Positions 49,322-58,810 of a stretch of DNA of 64,000 bases are shown here, piece by piece. The position numbers and the translations under genes were made by a program. Source of the DNA: Rhodospirillaceae bacterium (lineage in GTDB: Bacteria > Pseudomonadota > Alphaproteobacteria > Kiloniellales > DSM-21159). The DNA lies in contig JAJUFM010000001.1 of the NCBI GenBank assembly GCA_029265995.1, positions 1-64,000 on the forward strand. The letters are read 5' to 3'. The notes beneath the pieces are model-generated. The model saw only the letters and a program-made list of their open reading frames with translations, was not told where the DNA came from and made no database searches. Position 1 is the stretch's first letter. The number at the start of each line of letters is the position of its first letter.

Positions 49322-50157
49322 GCAGCGGCTTCACTGTCGGGCTCGTCCAAACCAACAGCAGTGACGACGTAAGCGCCAATATTGCCGCCGCCTCGGGTTT
49401 CATCAGGCAGGCTGCCGGTCAGGGAGCGGATTTCATACTGACTCCCGAAAACACGACCGCAATCACAAGCGGGCGCGAGGCGACGCTGGCCACATCCCTT
49501 CCGGAAGACGCCCATCCGGCGATACCGGCCTTCGCCGCGCTGGCCGAAGAATTGAAGATCTGGCTGCTCATCGGTTCTCTATCGATCAAGCTGGAGCCGA
49601 CGAAAGCCGCCAACCGCAGCTTTCTCTTCGATCCTCAAGGCAGGATCGCGGCTCGCTACGACAAGATCCACATGTTCGACGTCGAGATTCCCGATGGCCA
49701 GAGCTACCGGGAATCAGCCACTTTCCGGCCGGGTGAGGAGGCTGTCACCGCAGACCTGCCTTGGGGCAAGCTCGGCCTCAGCATCTGCTACGACATGCGC
49801 TTCCCCTACCTCTACCGCAGCCTGGCCCACGCCGGGGCCAGCTTCCTTGCGGTGCCGGCTGCCTTTACCGAGTTTACCGGACGCGCCCACTGGCATGTAC
49901 TGCTTCGCGCGCGGGCGATCGAGACCGGCTGCTTCGTCTTCGCGCCGGCCCAATGCGGCACGCACGTCGCCGACAGGCGCACCTACGGCCATTCCCTGGT
50001 GGTTGCACCCTGGGGTGAGGTTCTGGCAGATGCCGGTGAAGAGCCGGGCGTGATTACCGCTCACATCGATCCTGCCCGAGTCACCGAAGCTCGTCGCATG
50101 GTTCCGGCCCTTTCCCACGACAAGCCCTTGAAGGTGGCCGAGGTAGCGCCCGCCTGA
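49318..50157 (+). CDS. Carbon-nitrogen hydrolase, Nit1-like amidase
   Basis: Nitrilase-superfamily amidase; the Nit1 group repairs deaminated glutathione, which suits its coupling to glutaredoxin. The 279-residue protein has the Glu-Lys-Cys triad in DFILTPENT, ARYDKIHMFDVE and SICYDMRFPYLYR. The C-terminal block FAPAQCGTHVADRRTYGHS is also typical. Overlaps grxC by 4 bases. Ends 10 bases before the convergent pstB gene. Confidence 0.9.
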   Translation: MSSGFTVGLVQTNSSDDVSANIAAASGFIRQAAGQGADFILTPENTTAITSGREATLATSLPEDAHPAIPAFAALAEELKIWLLIGSLSIKLEPTKAANRSFLFDPQGRIAARYDKIHMFDVEIPDGQSYRESATFRPGEEAVTADLPWGKLGLSICYDMRFPYLYRSLAHAGASFLAVPAAFTEFTGRAHWHVLLRARAIETGCFVFAPAQCGTHVADRRTYGHSLVVAPWGEVLADAGEEPGVITAHIDPARVTEARRMVPALSHDKPLKVAEVAPA

Positions 50158-50167
50158 ACGCGCCCGA

Positions 50168-51031
50168 TCAGCCAATACGGCCAGTGATGTAATCCTGGGT
50201 CTTCTTGTCGCGCGGGTTGGTGAAGATGCGCTCCGTCGGGCCTTCTTCGATCAGTTTGCCCAAGTGGAAGAACGCCGTCTTCTGTGACACGCGGGCCGCC
50301 TGCTGCATCGAGTGGGTCACGATGATGATGGTGTAGTTCTCGCGCAGCTCGTCGATCAGCTCTTCGATGATCGAGGTTGCGATGGGGTCCAGGGCGGAGC
50401 AGGGCTCGTCCATCAGGATGACTTCGGGACCGACGGCAATCGCTCGGGCGATGCAGAGGCGCTGCTGCTGGCCGCCCGAGAGGCCGGTGCCCGGCGCATG
50501 AAGCCGATCCTTGACTTCCTCGAACAGCCCAGCGCGCTTCAATGACGTCACGACGATTTCCTCGAGCTCGCTTTTGCTGCGGGCAAGCCCGTGAATCTTG
50601 GGTCCATAGGCAACGTTTTCGAAAATGGACTTCGGAAAGGGATTGGGCTTCTGGAAAACCATTCCGATGCGCGCGCGCAGCTCCACCACGTCGACCTGAG
50701 GGCTATAGAGGTTCTCGCCGTCCAGGGTGATCTCGCCGGTCACCCGCGCCCCCTCGATGGTGTCGTTCATGCGGTTGAGGCACCGCAGAAAGGTCGACTT
50801 GCCACAGCCCGACGGCCCGATCAGCGCGCTGACCGACCGCTCTGGAATGTCAATGGAGACGTTCTCGAGCGCCTGCTTGTCTCCATAGAAGACGCAGACA
50901 TCATGCGCCGACAGTCGCGTCGGTTTCGCCTTGGGATCCGGCGTTCTGACGGTCTGGTAGCCGTCACCTGCCTCTAGAGCCGTTGGCGGCGCTGCGACAC
51001 CCTGCAGGGAGCTTCTGAACAAACTGGTCAT
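50168..51031 (-). CDS. pstB: Phosphate ABC transporter ATP-binding protein PstB
   Basis: Hydrolyses ATP to drive phosphate import by PstSCA. The 287-residue protein has Walker [13 protein letters not shown], the Q-loop in [17 protein letters not shown], the ABC signature [16 protein letters not shown], Walker [16 protein letters not shown] and the switch His in [15 protein letters not shown] 35-residue N-terminal extension precedes the core. Its start overlaps the pstA stop (ATGA). Last gene of the pst operon here; phoU is not downstream of it, unlike in many species. Confidence 0.97.
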   Translation of the reverse strand: MTSLFRSSLQGVAAPPTALEAGDGYQTVRTPDPKAKPTRLSAHDVCVFYGDKQALENVSIDIPERSVSALIGPSGCGKSTFLRCLNRMNDTIEGARVTGEITLDGENLYSPQVDVVELRARIGMVFQKPNPFPKSIFENVAYGPKIHGLARSKSELEEIVVTSLKRAGLFEEVKDRLHAPGTGLSGGQQQRLCIARAIAVGPEVILMDEPCSALDPIATSIIEELIDELRENYTIIIVTHSMQQAARVSQKTAFFHLGKLIEEGPTERIFTNPRDKKTQDYITGRIG

Positions 51032-52392
51032 TTAAGGCGCTCCAATCGCTGGCGCAGCAGAACGGCGATCGCGTTCATGGTGATCATCAGGGTGAGCAGC
51101 ACCATGATCGCCGCGGAGGTGCGCGCTTCGAAGAAATTGCGGTTCTCATTTCCCTGCCAGAGATATATCTGGGCCGGCAGGGCGGTGGACTGATCGAAGG
51201 GTGTCCCCGGCACCGCCGCCACGAAGGCGTTCATGCCGATGAGGAGCAGGGGTGCGGTTTCACCCAGTGCCTGAGCCACACCGATGATCGTAGCCGTGAG
51301 GATGCCCGGAAGTGTCACCGGCAACACGTGATGAAAGACCATTTGGGTTCGCGAGGCGCCGAGCCCCAGCGCCGCCTGCCGCAAGGAAGGCGGCACGGCC
51401 CGCAGTGATGAACGCGTTGCGATGATGATCGTGGGCAGGGTCATGAGTGTCAGCACCAGGCCGCCCACGATGGGTGCGGAAAGCGGCAAGCCGATGTACT
51501 TGATGAAGACAGCCGCGCCGAAGAGGCCGAAAACGATCGAGGGTACGGCCGCCAGATTGTTGATGTTGACCTCGATCAGGTCGGTCAGGCGGTTCTTTGG
51601 CGCGAACTCCTCGAGGTAGATCGCGCTGGCGACACCAATGGGCACGGCAAGCAGGACGACCACCAGCATCATGTAGAGTGACCCCACGAGGCCGCCCGCC
51701 AGTCCAGCCGAGGCAGGGGCCGACCGCGAATCGACGTTGGTGAAGATGTGCCAGGCAAACTTGAACTGGATCGCGCCGCTTTCCAGCAACTGGTCGGCAA
51801 GCGCTCGCGTCGCCGGGGACAGCTGCTGTCGCTCGTCGGGCAGATCTCTGTCGATGGTTCCCTTGAGCCAGTTGTCCACATCCGCAGAGGCCAGCATCGT
51901 GAAAGGAAGCCGTTCGCCCAGGAGGCCAGGGTTCTCCACAAAGATATCGCGAAGACGATGACGCTCGCCGGCATCGACCAACGCCGTGGCTTCGCGCGCC
52001 GTGATCTCCAGTCCTGGAGGGACTGCCGCGCGCACCGCTTGCTCGACGACCCTGTTCCAGTTGGACATGGTAACCTGTCGCTGCCAGGCGAGGCGCTGGG
52101 CACGGAAGTCTGCCGCCGACTGGCCTGGCTGCTGCTGCGGCGGCGGGTCCACCTTGATGATGTCGGGATCGAAATAGACCTCTGTCTCAAGGTTGGCCTG
52201 GGTGAAGGCGGGATAGCCCTTCGAGATCACCATCCAGAAGAGGGACCCCACCAATGCCAGGGCGATCAGGATCGCGAGCACTCCGAGCCCGCGGAAGATC
52301 CGCTCAAAAAGATGCCGCCGGCCAAGACCTGCGCGGATGCGCGCCCGCCGCCGTTCCGCGCCCGAGGAGGAAACGGTAAAGGAATCAGTCAT
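51028..52392 (-). CDS. pstA: Phosphate ABC transporter permease PstA, long form
   Basis: One of the two channel subunits. The 454-residue protein is about 150 residues longer than Escherichia coli PstA because of a large periplasmic insert between the first helix (about residues 34-58) and the permease core, as found in other Alphaproteobacteria. Core motifs: [35 protein letters not shown], and the EAA loop [20 protein letters not shown]. Start and stop overlap pstC by one base and pstB by four bases. Confidence 0.95.
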   Translation of the reverse strand: MTDSFTVSSSGAERRRARIRAGLGRRHLFERIFRGLGVLAILIALALVGSLFWMVISKGYPAFTQANLETEVYFDPDIIKVDPPPQQQPGQSAADFRAQRLAWQRQVTMSNWNRVVEQAVRAAVPPGLEITAREATALVDAGERHRLRDIFVENPGLLGERLPFTMLASADVDNWLKGTIDRDLPDERQQLSPATRALADQLLESGAIQFKFAWHIFTNVDSRSAPASAGLAGGLVGSLYMMLVVVLLAVPIGVASAIYLEEFAPKNRLTDLIEVNINNLAAVPSIVFGLFGAAVFIKYIGLPLSAPIVGGLVLTLMTLPTIIIATRSSLRAVPPSLRQAALGLGASRTQMVFHHVLPVTLPGILTATIIGVAQALGETAPLLLIGMNAFVAAVPGTPFDQSTALPAQIYLWQGNENRNFFEARTSAAIMVLLTLMITMNAIAVLLRQRLERLK

Positions 52393-53777
52393 CAGTCGTA
52401 CTGCTCCCGGAAGCGGCGAACGATGAACAAGGCCAGGATGTTCAACAGCAGCGTTATGGCGAAGAGGGTCAGCCCAAGAGCGAATCCGACCAGGGATTGC
52501 GGCCCGGCGAAGTCACTGTCGCCGGTGAGCTGATTGACGATGGTCACTGTCACGGTCGAAACGGGTTCAGCGGGATTGAGCCGCAAGACCGGGCTGTTGC
52601 CGGCCGCCATAACGACGATCATGGTCTCGCCGATGGCCCGACTGACCGCGAGCAGAAAGGCGCCGACAATTCCTGGAAGCGCAGCCGGCAACAGCACCCG
52701 CCGGATCGTTTCGGACTGGGTCGCGCCCAGGCCGAGCGACCCATCCCGCAGCGCCAGCGGCACTTGCCGGAGGATGTCGTCCGACAAGGAAGAGATAAAG
52801 GGGATCAGCATGATCCCCATTACCATGCCGGCGGTAAGGGCGCTGGTGGAGCGGATATCGAGCCCGATGGCCGCGCCCAAAGCCGAAAGAAAAGGTCCGA
52901 CGGTCACCAAGGCGAAGAAGCCGTAGACGATGGTCGGAATGCCCGCGAGAATCTCGATCACCGGCTTGACCACCGTCCGCACCTTGTGGGGGGCATACTG
53001 CGACAGGTAGATCGCAGTCATTAGCCCGACCGGCAGGGCCACGAGCATGGCGATGACGGCGACCATGACCGTACCCCACAGCAAAGGCAGCAGCCCGTAG
53101 CGCCCGATCGCAGCGGATCCGGTTGTCGCGAAGCCGGGATTCCAGATCTCGCCGAAGAAGAAGTCGATTGGATTTACGAAGCTGAAGAAGCGGATCGACT
53201 CGTTGAACAGCGAAAGCACGATGCCGGCAGTGGTCAGAATCGCCACGGCGGAACAGAGCATCAGCAGGATGCGAACCGCTTTTTCGACGTGATCCCGCGC
53301 ACGCAGCGCCAGGGAAATCCGCCGCTTGGCCGCAAAAAGCGCAAGCAGGCCCAACCCGGCCGCCGCCGCGAGAACCAGGAGGAAGGCCAGGTTCTGAATC
53401 AGGCTCAGGTGTTCCGCCGCCGCCTGCTCGTAGTCCGCCACCTCCCCGGCGACACCATAGCCCGAGGCTAGCGCCCGGATCCGCGCGATGGCGCTATCGA
53501 GCTGTCGTCCTTCGAGCCCGGCTACTTCCGGCGGCAACATGCCGACGATGAGTGCGCGCAGCGCACTGGTCTCAAGAAGCGCCCACAGCCCCAACACCAG
53601 GAGGGTTGGCAAAAGAACCCAGATTGCCACCAGGGTGCCGTGGTACCGCGGGCGGGAGTGCAGTCGCCTTCCCTCTTTGCGGGCTTCGGCCGCGAGGGAA
53701 AGGCTGCGGGCAAACCCCTGCTGATAGGCAAAGCCTAGCAGTAACAAGAGCGCTGCAGCTATTACGAGATTACCCAC
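52392..53777 (-). CDS. pstC: Phosphate ABC transporter permease PstC, long form
   Basis: Second channel subunit. The 461-residue protein has three extra N-terminal hydrophobic segments and a hydrophilic stretch before the core, again the long alphaproteobacterial form. Core motifs: GLMTAIYLSQYAPHKVR, EILAGIPTIVYGFFALVTVG, and RDGSLGLGATQSETIRRVLL as the EAA loop. Starts 80 bases after pstS, behind an intercistronic hairpin. Confidence 0.95.
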   Translation of the reverse strand: MGNLVIAAALLLLLGFAYQQGFARSLSLAAEARKEGRRLHSRPRYHGTLVAIWVLLPTLLVLGLWALLETSALRALIVGMLPPEVAGLEGRQLDSAIARIRALASGYGVAGEVADYEQAAAEHLSLIQNLAFLLVLAAAAGLGLLALFAAKRRISLALRARDHVEKAVRILLMLCSAVAILTTAGIVLSLFNESIRFFSFVNPIDFFFGEIWNPGFATTGSAAIGRYGLLPLLWGTVMVAVIAMLVALPVGLMTAIYLSQYAPHKVRTVVKPVIEILAGIPTIVYGFFALVTVGPFLSALGAAIGLDIRSTSALTAGMVMGIMLIPFISSLSDDILRQVPLALRDGSLGLGATQSETIRRVLLPAALPGIVGAFLLAVSRAIGETMIVVMAAGNSPVLRLNPAEPVSTVTVTIVNQLTGDSDFAGPQSLVGFALGLTLFAITLLLNILALFIVRRFREQYD

Positions 53778-53813
53778 GGCTTACCGTCGCCCGTCTTGTG
53801 ATTCAAAGCAGAC

Positions 53814-53832
53814 GGCCCGGTCCAGCCGGGCC
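53814..53832 (-). other. Intercistronic hairpin between pstS and pstC
   Basis: GGCCCGG and CCGGGCC form a perfect 7-base-pair stem around a 5-base loop, extended by nearby GAC/GTC pairing, in the 80-base gap. There is no T tract. Such structures commonly protect the message of a binding protein and let it be made in excess over the permease subunits. Confidence 0.5.
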
Positions 53833-53857
53833 GCCCGTCACTCACCATTTCTGCCAA

Positions 53858-54880
53858 TTACTCCGCAGATACGGTTTCTCCGGCCAGGAAGGCCTCCAGC
53901 ACGGCATCCGTTTCTTCAGCCGGTGCAGGAATGAGACCGGCCTCTTCAAGCAGGCCGCCGGCCCCCGCCATCTGCTCCGACAGGAAGAACTGCACATACT
54001 CCTCGAGGCCCGGGACCACCTCGATGTGCTCGCCCTTTACGTAGAAGAAGAGCGGGCGCGAAACGGGGTAGTCACCGGACGCGATCGTCTCCAATGACGG
54101 CTCAACGCCGGAGATGGTCGCCACCTTCAAGGTGTCGCGGTTCTGGTCATAGAAGGACAGGCCGAAGACACCCAGCGTTGCAGGATCGGATTGGAGCCGC
54201 GCCAGCGTCTCTGTGTAGTCGCCGGCGATCTCGATCACCACGTCCTGACGAAAGTTGTTGCAATAGCCTTCCGGTGCATCCGCGACCGCAAGAGCCTCAC
54301 ATCCGGGGCCGGTGACACGCTCTTCAAAGACCTCGCGCGTACCGTGGTTGGACGCAGGGATCGCCAAAGCGATCTTCTGGTCAGGAAGGGAAGCGTCGAT
54401 CTCGTTCCAGCTGGTGTAGGGGTTATCCACCAGGTCACCATCGACAGGCACCTGAGCAGCGATGGCCCGGAAGACATGCTCTGGCTCGAGCGCAAAATCA
54501 CCCTGGTCGATGTTCACGGCGAAGACGATGCCATCATAGCCGAACTGCACCTCGCGGATGTCGTTCACGCCAGCCGCGTTGCAGGCTTCAATCTCACCCT
54601 GCTTGATGGGGCGCGAGGCGTTGGCGATGTCGATCGTTCCCTCACCCACCCCTTCGCAGAACTGGCGGAGACCGCCACCGGAACCGCCGGAGCCTACGAC
54701 GGGCGTGTTGAACTCAGGGAAGGCCGCGCCGAATTCTTCCGCCACGATGGAGGCGAAGGGAAGAACGGTCGAGGAGCCCGCAATCTGAATTGTGTCGCGC
54801 GACTGGGCGCTGGCACCGGTGGCTCCCAGGGAAACCGCGAGCAAGGCCGTGGCAGCACCGGCCAAAAGTGCGACTCTCAT
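53858..54880 (-). CDS. pstS: Phosphate-binding protein PstS
   Basis: Periplasmic high-affinity phosphate receptor. The 340-residue precursor starts at the ATG at 54880, which has AAGGA 8 bases upstream; the ATG three codons earlier sits against that site. Signal peptide MRVALLAGAATALLAVSLGA with cleavage near GASAQ. Mature blocks: IQIAGSSTVLPFASIVAEEF, GSGGSGGGLRQFCEG, DIANASRPIK, and SNHGTREVFEERV near the phosphate site. This is the alphaproteobacterial PstS type lacking the SGT motif spacing of Escherichia coli. Under Pho boxes at 54999-55067. Confidence 0.95.
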   Translation of the reverse strand: MRVALLAGAATALLAVSLGATGASAQSRDTIQIAGSSTVLPFASIVAEEFGAAFPEFNTPVVGSGGSGGGLRQFCEGVGEGTIDIANASRPIKQGEIEACNAAGVNDIREVQFGYDGIVFAVNIDQGDFALEPEHVFRAIAAQVPVDGDLVDNPYTSWNEIDASLPDQKIALAIPASNHGTREVFEERVTGPGCEALAVADAPEGYCNNFRQDVVIEIAGDYTETLARLQSDPATLGVFGLSFYDQNRDTLKVATISGVEPSLETIASGDYPVSRPLFFYVKGEHIEVVPGLEEYVQFFLSEQMAGAGGLLEEAGLIPAPAEETDAVLEAFLAGETVSAE

Positions 54881-54982
54881 GATATGCATCCTTTTTAGGT
54901 CTTAGCGACGTTCGTTGATGGCGCCTGGCGATTGCCGGCCCCCATCCCACTACGCGGCGCACCCTAGCGGCGGGCTGCAACG

Positions 54983-55016
54983 GTTATATTGAGGTTTGAT
55001 GAACCTTAGATGACAG
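54983..55016 (-). promoter_or_regulatory. pstS promoter with proximal Pho box
   Basis: On the minus strand CTGTCAT-CTAA-GGTTCAT (54999-55016) is an 11-base direct repeat fitting the PhoB box, with a perfect first half. Ten bases later comes the -10 TATAAC (54983-54988), the standard spacing when PhoB replaces the -35 contact. It lies about 105 bases upstream of the pstS start. Confidence 0.75.
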
Positions 55017-55049
55017 CCAACACGATAATCCGACGCAGCTTGCAGCTAT

Positions 55050-55067
55050 GTGACGGAGCCATGACTG
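55050..55067 (-). promoter_or_regulatory. Distal Pho box upstream of pstS
   Basis: CAGTCAT-GGCT-CCGTCAC on the minus strand matches the CTGTCAT-N4-CTGTCAT consensus at 11 of 14 positions. It is 34 bases upstream of the proximal box, about three helical turns, so both PhoB dimers would lie on the same face. Confidence 0.65.
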
Positions 55068-55124
55068 TCGCTTCGACTGTCGAGACGCGAAACGCTCTCT
55101 TGCTGCTCAAGCCGCGGGTGCTGC

Positions 55125-55817
55125 TCAAGCCACTGGGCGGTCCAAGGCATAGCCTGCCGAGCGGACCGTGCGGATAAGATCGGGAAGGCCACCATCATTG
55201 AGGGCCTTTCGCAGTCGCCGAATATGAACATCAACCGTGCGCTGCTCCACATAGACGTCCCGGCCCCACACGGCATCCAGCAGCTGCTCCCGGGAAAAGA
55301 CGCGCCCCGGCTGCTGCAGAAAATGGCGCAGAAGCCGAAATTCAGTCGGCCCCAAGTGGAGGTCGCGCTCGCCCCGGCGCACGCGATGGGCCGTCAGATC
55401 CATAGTGAGATCCTCGAAGGACAATTCGTCCGCGGCCGCCATCGGGGCGGCCCGGCGCAGCACGGCGCGCACGCGCGCCAGCAATTCTGCCGGAGAAAAG
55501 GGCTTGGTAATATAGTCGTCCGCCCCGCTTTCCAGTCCGCGCACCTTGTCGGTTTCTTCACTGCGCGCCGTGAGCAGGATAATCGGGGTCTCGCGGGTGG
55601 CCGGTTCACGCCGAAGTTGCCTGCAGACATGCAAGCCGCTCAACAGCGGCAGCATCCAATCGAGCAGAATCAGATCCGGCTGTTCTTCCTTGGCGACTAC
55701 CAGCGCCTCTTCACCATCATGTGCCTCGACGAGGCGAAACCCCTCCTTCTCGAGGTTGTATCGCAAGAGGGTGATCAAGGCCGCTTCATCCTCGACCAGA
55801 AGGATGGTGGGTTTCAT
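55125..55817 (-). CDS. phoB: Phosphate regulon response regulator PhoB
   Basis: OmpR-type regulator that activates Pho boxes in low phosphate. The 230-residue protein has a receiver domain (LLVEDEAALITLL, Asp in DLILLDWMLPLLSG, Lys in [14 protein letters not shown]) and a winged helix with LGPTEFRLLRHFLQQPGRVF and YVEQRTVDVHIRRLRKAL. The recognition helix sequence is typical PhoB. Overlaps phoU by 4 bases (ATGA), so PhoU and PhoB are co-translated. pstS lies about 245 bases downstream under its own promoter. Confidence 0.96.
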   Translation of the reverse strand: MKPTILLVEDEAALITLLRYNLEKEGFRLVEAHDGEEALVVAKEEQPDLILLDWMLPLLSGLHVCRQLRREPATRETPIILLTARSEETDKVRGLESGADDYITKPFSPAELLARVRAVLRRAAPMAAADELSFEDLTMDLTAHRVRRGERDLHLGPTEFRLLRHFLQQPGRVFSREQLLDAVWGRDVYVEQRTVDVHIRRLRKALNDGGLPDLIRTVRSAGYALDRPVA

Positions 55818-56563
55818 TCCTGCTCGTCTCCTCGACTACCTTCCACGTCATCAGGCGTGACCACGGCGTAGTTCGCCGCATCGCTCTTGGGTCTCGCACC
55901 TTCCAGCCGCTCGCCGGTAACCATGAAATGAACCACTTCCGCGATGTTGGTGGCATGGTCGCCGATGCGCTCGATGTTCCTGGCGATGAACAACAGGTGG
56001 GTGGCGGAGGTGATGTTGCGTGGATCTTCCATCATGTAGGTCAGCGTCGCCCGGAACAGGCCGGTGTACATTTCGTCCACCTCCTGATCCCGTTCCCAGA
56101 CATCCACTGCCGCCGCAGCGTCGCGTTTGAGGTAGGCATCCAGCACCTGCTTGATGCCCGCTTGAACCAAGCGTGTCATGCGCGGAAGCGCATTGAAGGT
56201 TTCGATTTGCCGGGTCTGCCAAAGTGGCAGGGATCGCTTGGCGATGTTCTTGGCGTAGTCGCCAATGCGTTCCAGATCCGCAGAAATTCTCAGGGCGGCG
56301 ATGACACTGCGCAGATCACTCGCCATCGGCTGTCGCAAGGCGAGAATGCGCACGACGGCTTCGTCTACTTCCTGCTCCAGTTCATCCAGGCGTTCATCCC
56401 CCCGGATCGTCTGTTGAGCGAGCTCGCTGTCGCCCGTAGCCAACGCCTTGACGGCGGCGGCGAGCTGCGCCTCAGCCATGCCGCCCATGCGGGCGATCAG
56501 CCCGTCCAGAGCCTGCAGCTCCTCGGAATAGGCCTTGAAGATATGTTCGGACTGTCCCGCCAT
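55814..56563 (-). CDS. phoU: Phosphate signalling protein PhoU
   Basis: Peripheral protein linking PstSCAB status to PhoR and holding the regulon off when phosphate is plentiful. The 249-residue protein has two PhoU helical bundles with the family blocks LERIGDYAKNIAKRSLPL and IARNIERIGDHATNIAEVVHF, each carrying the E-R-I-x-D metal motif. Length is normal. It is upstream of phoB rather than downstream of pstB. Confidence 0.96.
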   Translation of the reverse strand: MAGQSEHIFKAYSEELQALDGLIARMGGMAEAQLAAAVKALATGDSELAQQTIRGDERLDELEQEVDEAVVRILALRQPMASDLRSVIAALRISADLERIGDYAKNIAKRSLPLWQTRQIETFNALPRMTRLVQAGIKQVLDAYLKRDAAAAVDVWERDQEVDEMYTGLFRATLTYMMEDPRNITSATHLLFIARNIERIGDHATNIAEVVHFMVTGERLEGARPKSDAANYAVVTPDDVEGSRGDEQE

Positions 56564-56718
56564 TGCTGCTGCCCCTTAGGATCGAGTTTCGCGGTGCGCG
56601 CCAACCTTTAACAATCGGCGGGAGCGTCACTGTCCAACCGAGTTGGTAGGGCCGCCTTCTTACACAAGGTGCGCCCGCCGCCGCTCGCGACCTGCTACGC
56701 TTTTGTGACTGCGGTAAT

Positions 56719-56747
56719 ATTACAGGGAGATGAAGCTTTTATGACCG
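56719..56747 (-). promoter_or_regulatory. Candidate Pho box array upstream of phoU-phoB
   Basis: Three 7-base half-sites spaced 11 bases apart on the minus strand: CGGTCAT, GCTTCAT and CTGTAAT, at 56741-56747, 56730-56736 and 56719-56725. The third overlaps TAATAT, a possible -10. It lies at the phoR stop and about 155 bases before phoU. Each half is weaker than those at pstS. The rest of the 187-base gap shows nothing clear. Confidence 0.45.
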
Positions 56748-56750
56748 CGT

Positions 56751-58217
56751 TCAACGGGCGGTGGCCATCTTGGTGCCTGGCAACGCTGCGGGATTTGCTT
56801 CCAAGGCCTCCGCTGCCAGCGGCAGATAGACGGAAAAGCATGAGCCTTCGCCTGGCGTGCTATCGATCTGAAGCAGGCCGCGGTGCCGATTGACGATGTG
56901 CTTTACGATCGCAAGACCCAGGCCGGTTCCTCCTTGTTGGCGTGAACGCGCTGTATCGACCCGGTAAAAGCGCTCGGTCAGCCGAACCAGATGCTCACGC
57001 TCGATCCCCTCGCCTTGATCGACCACGCTTACCGCCAGGCAGGTGGTCCCTATGCGGCGGGCCCGCAGATCGTCGGCCGGCTCGGCAACCCGCCCCTCGA
57101 TGCGGATGGCCGTGCCCTCCCGGCCGTACTTGAGCGCATTATCCATGAGGTTCTGAAAGACCTGGGCGAGCTCGTCCGGATCCCCCACCACGAGCGTAGA
57201 AGAAGGTAGATCTACCTCGATCTCCATCTCCCGCTCCTGCGCTCGCAGCGTCATGCCCTTGGCGAGGGTTCGAACCGTGGCTGCCACATCCACCCGTCCA
57301 TCCGGCAGGCTGTGTTCGCGCAGCTCGATGCGCGAGAGGCTGAGCAGATCTTCCACCAGACGGGCCATGCGCCACGCCTGGTCATGCATGATGGGAAGAA
57401 AGCTTGCTAGAGCTTGCCGATCCTCCTTGGCGGGTCCCTGCAGCGTCTCGATGAATCCAAGCAAACTCGACAAGGGCGTGCGCAGCTCGTGGCTCGCATT
57501 CGCGACGAAATCGGCCCGCAGTTCTTCCGTACGGCGGATCGCCGTCAGGTCGTGGAGCGCTACAACGGCAGTAGTGTCACTCCCCTCCACCGTTGGAATG
57601 GTTAAGACGACGATGTGCGCACTCAGGTGCCGGGTTATGTTGCCGGGCAAATCGAACTCCACCGCGTCTGGCTTCTCACCCCGAAATGCCGCTTCCACGG
57701 CGGTCAGGAGGTCGGGATGGCGAATGATCTCGACCAATTCGCGGCCCGCCAGGTCGCCGCCAAGAAGCTCCTCCGCCGCTTCGTTGGCTCGCAAGACATG
57801 TCCGGTGTTATCCAGAACCAGCAGCGGGTCCGGCAGGTTCGATAAAATGACGCTTCCTGCCGCCATCGCGCTTTCCACACGTTGCTGCTGCTGCTCCTGC
57901 TGCCGGGCGGTTTCTCGAAGCGCCTCAGCAAGCTGAGGCGTTAGAAAAGGTGAGCCAACCTGCCAGTGCTGCTCCATACCGATCGAGGCGCGACCGCCTC
58001 GCCGGAGCTTCCCGAGGTACAGCAGAATCCAGTCCAGATGCTGAAAGTGATTGATCAGCATTGGCAGGAGCATTGCCAGGACCGCGAGGACGGCAACCAC
58101 TGCCCATATCCACGCGAGCAAGCCCGCGAGCGCCAATCCCGCGAGTACCAGCATCATCGGCGCGGTTAGTGCAATTAATGCAAACGCAACCCTTCGCGCC
58201 ATTGGCGGCGGCTCCAT
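56751..58217 (-). CDS. phoR: Phosphate regulon sensor histidine kinase PhoR
   Basis: Membrane kinase that phosphorylates PhoB. The start used is the ATG at 58217, giving 488 residues; the ATG five codons later has a better GGAG site. Two close helices at the N terminus (about residues 7-50) are followed by a cytoplasmic PAS domain (ILSNLPDPLLVLDNTGHVL), the phosphoacceptor H243 in FVANASHELRTPLSSLLGF, N-box QNLMDNALKYG, G1 VVDQGEGIE and G2 GGTGLGLAIVKHI. No large periplasmic sensor, as expected for PhoR. First gene of the phoR-phoU-phoB-pst run. Confidence 0.95.
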   Translation of the reverse strand: MEPPPMARRVAFALIALTAPMMLVLAGLALAGLLAWIWAVVAVLAVLAMLLPMLINHFQHLDWILLYLGKLRRGGRASIGMEQHWQVGSPFLTPQLAEALRETARQQEQQQQRVESAMAAGSVILSNLPDPLLVLDNTGHVLRANEAAEELLGGDLAGRELVEIIRHPDLLTAVEAAFRGEKPDAVEFDLPGNITRHLSAHIVVLTIPTVEGSDTTAVVALHDLTAIRRTEELRADFVANASHELRTPLSSLLGFIETLQGPAKEDRQALASFLPIMHDQAWRMARLVEDLLSLSRIELREHSLPDGRVDVAATVRTLAKGMTLRAQEREMEIEVDLPSSTLVVGDPDELAQVFQNLMDNALKYGREGTAIRIEGRVAEPADDLRARRIGTTCLAVSVVDQGEGIEREHLVRLTERFYRVDTARSRQQGGTGLGLAIVKHIVNRHRGLLQIDSTPGEGSCFSVYLPLAAEALEANPAALPGTKMATAR

Positions 58218-58377
58218 AAATAATCCGTAACACAAAAGTAGCGCGACTAGACGACGCTAGCACCGAAAGATGACATCACCGAGAAGCCTGCGTTACGGTT
58301 TGAGAAGCGGCTGCTCTTGCCTGCCACCAGGCTCACCGGCATCATCATTGTGCGACATGATTTCAACGGCGGTGACA

Positions 58378-58773
58378 ATGAAGACGGTGCTTCGCGCGCG
58401 ACAGGCCGCGCTCTTTGTCGGAAGTCTGGCGTTTCTCGCCGGCTGTAGCAGCACGCCCCAGCGCCCTCCGCCCGGTGAGCAGGAAGCCTTCATCGTCATC
58501 GGCGTCCCCCGCGTCGCAAGCGTGGCCTCAGAAAAGAAAAGCTATGACTGTGACGGATTGTCGGTAAGGGTGGAATACATCAACGCCGGCGACAGTTCGC
58601 TGGCCGTGCTGGAGTTCGACGAGGAATTTGTCGTCGCTTCGAACGTCCTTTCAGGCTCCGGGGCGCGCTATGCCGGAAAGCAGTATATTTGGTGGGTGAA
58701 GGGTGAAGAGGCCCAGTTCGAGAACCTGATGGCGGACGATCCGCAACCGCGCCAGTGCCAGGTAACCTCGTGA
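58378..58773 (+). CDS. MliC-family lysozyme-inhibitor-like lipoprotein
   Basis: Predicted outer-membrane or periplasmic lipoprotein. The ATG at 58378 gives 131 residues; the longer frame upstream is not supported. The lipobox is LAGC near residue 23 after a hydrophobic segment. The mature part has the MliC/PliC pattern YDCDGLSVRVEYINAGD, LAVLEFDEEFVVASNVLSGS and ARYAGKQYIWWVKGEEAQFE, with a cysteine pair likely bridging (YDCDG and RQCQV). The family blocks C-type lysozymes; here that is inferred from fold signature only. Confidence 0.78.
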   Translation: MKTVLRARQAALFVGSLAFLAGCSSTPQRPPPGEQEAFIVIGVPRVASVASEKKSYDCDGLSVRVEYINAGDSSLAVLEFDEEFVVASNVLSGSGARYAGKQYIWWVKGEEAQFENLMADDPQPRQCQVTS

Positions 58774-58810
58774 CGCGAACCCTATCTCGGTCTGTTTCTG
58801 GAAGCCCATC

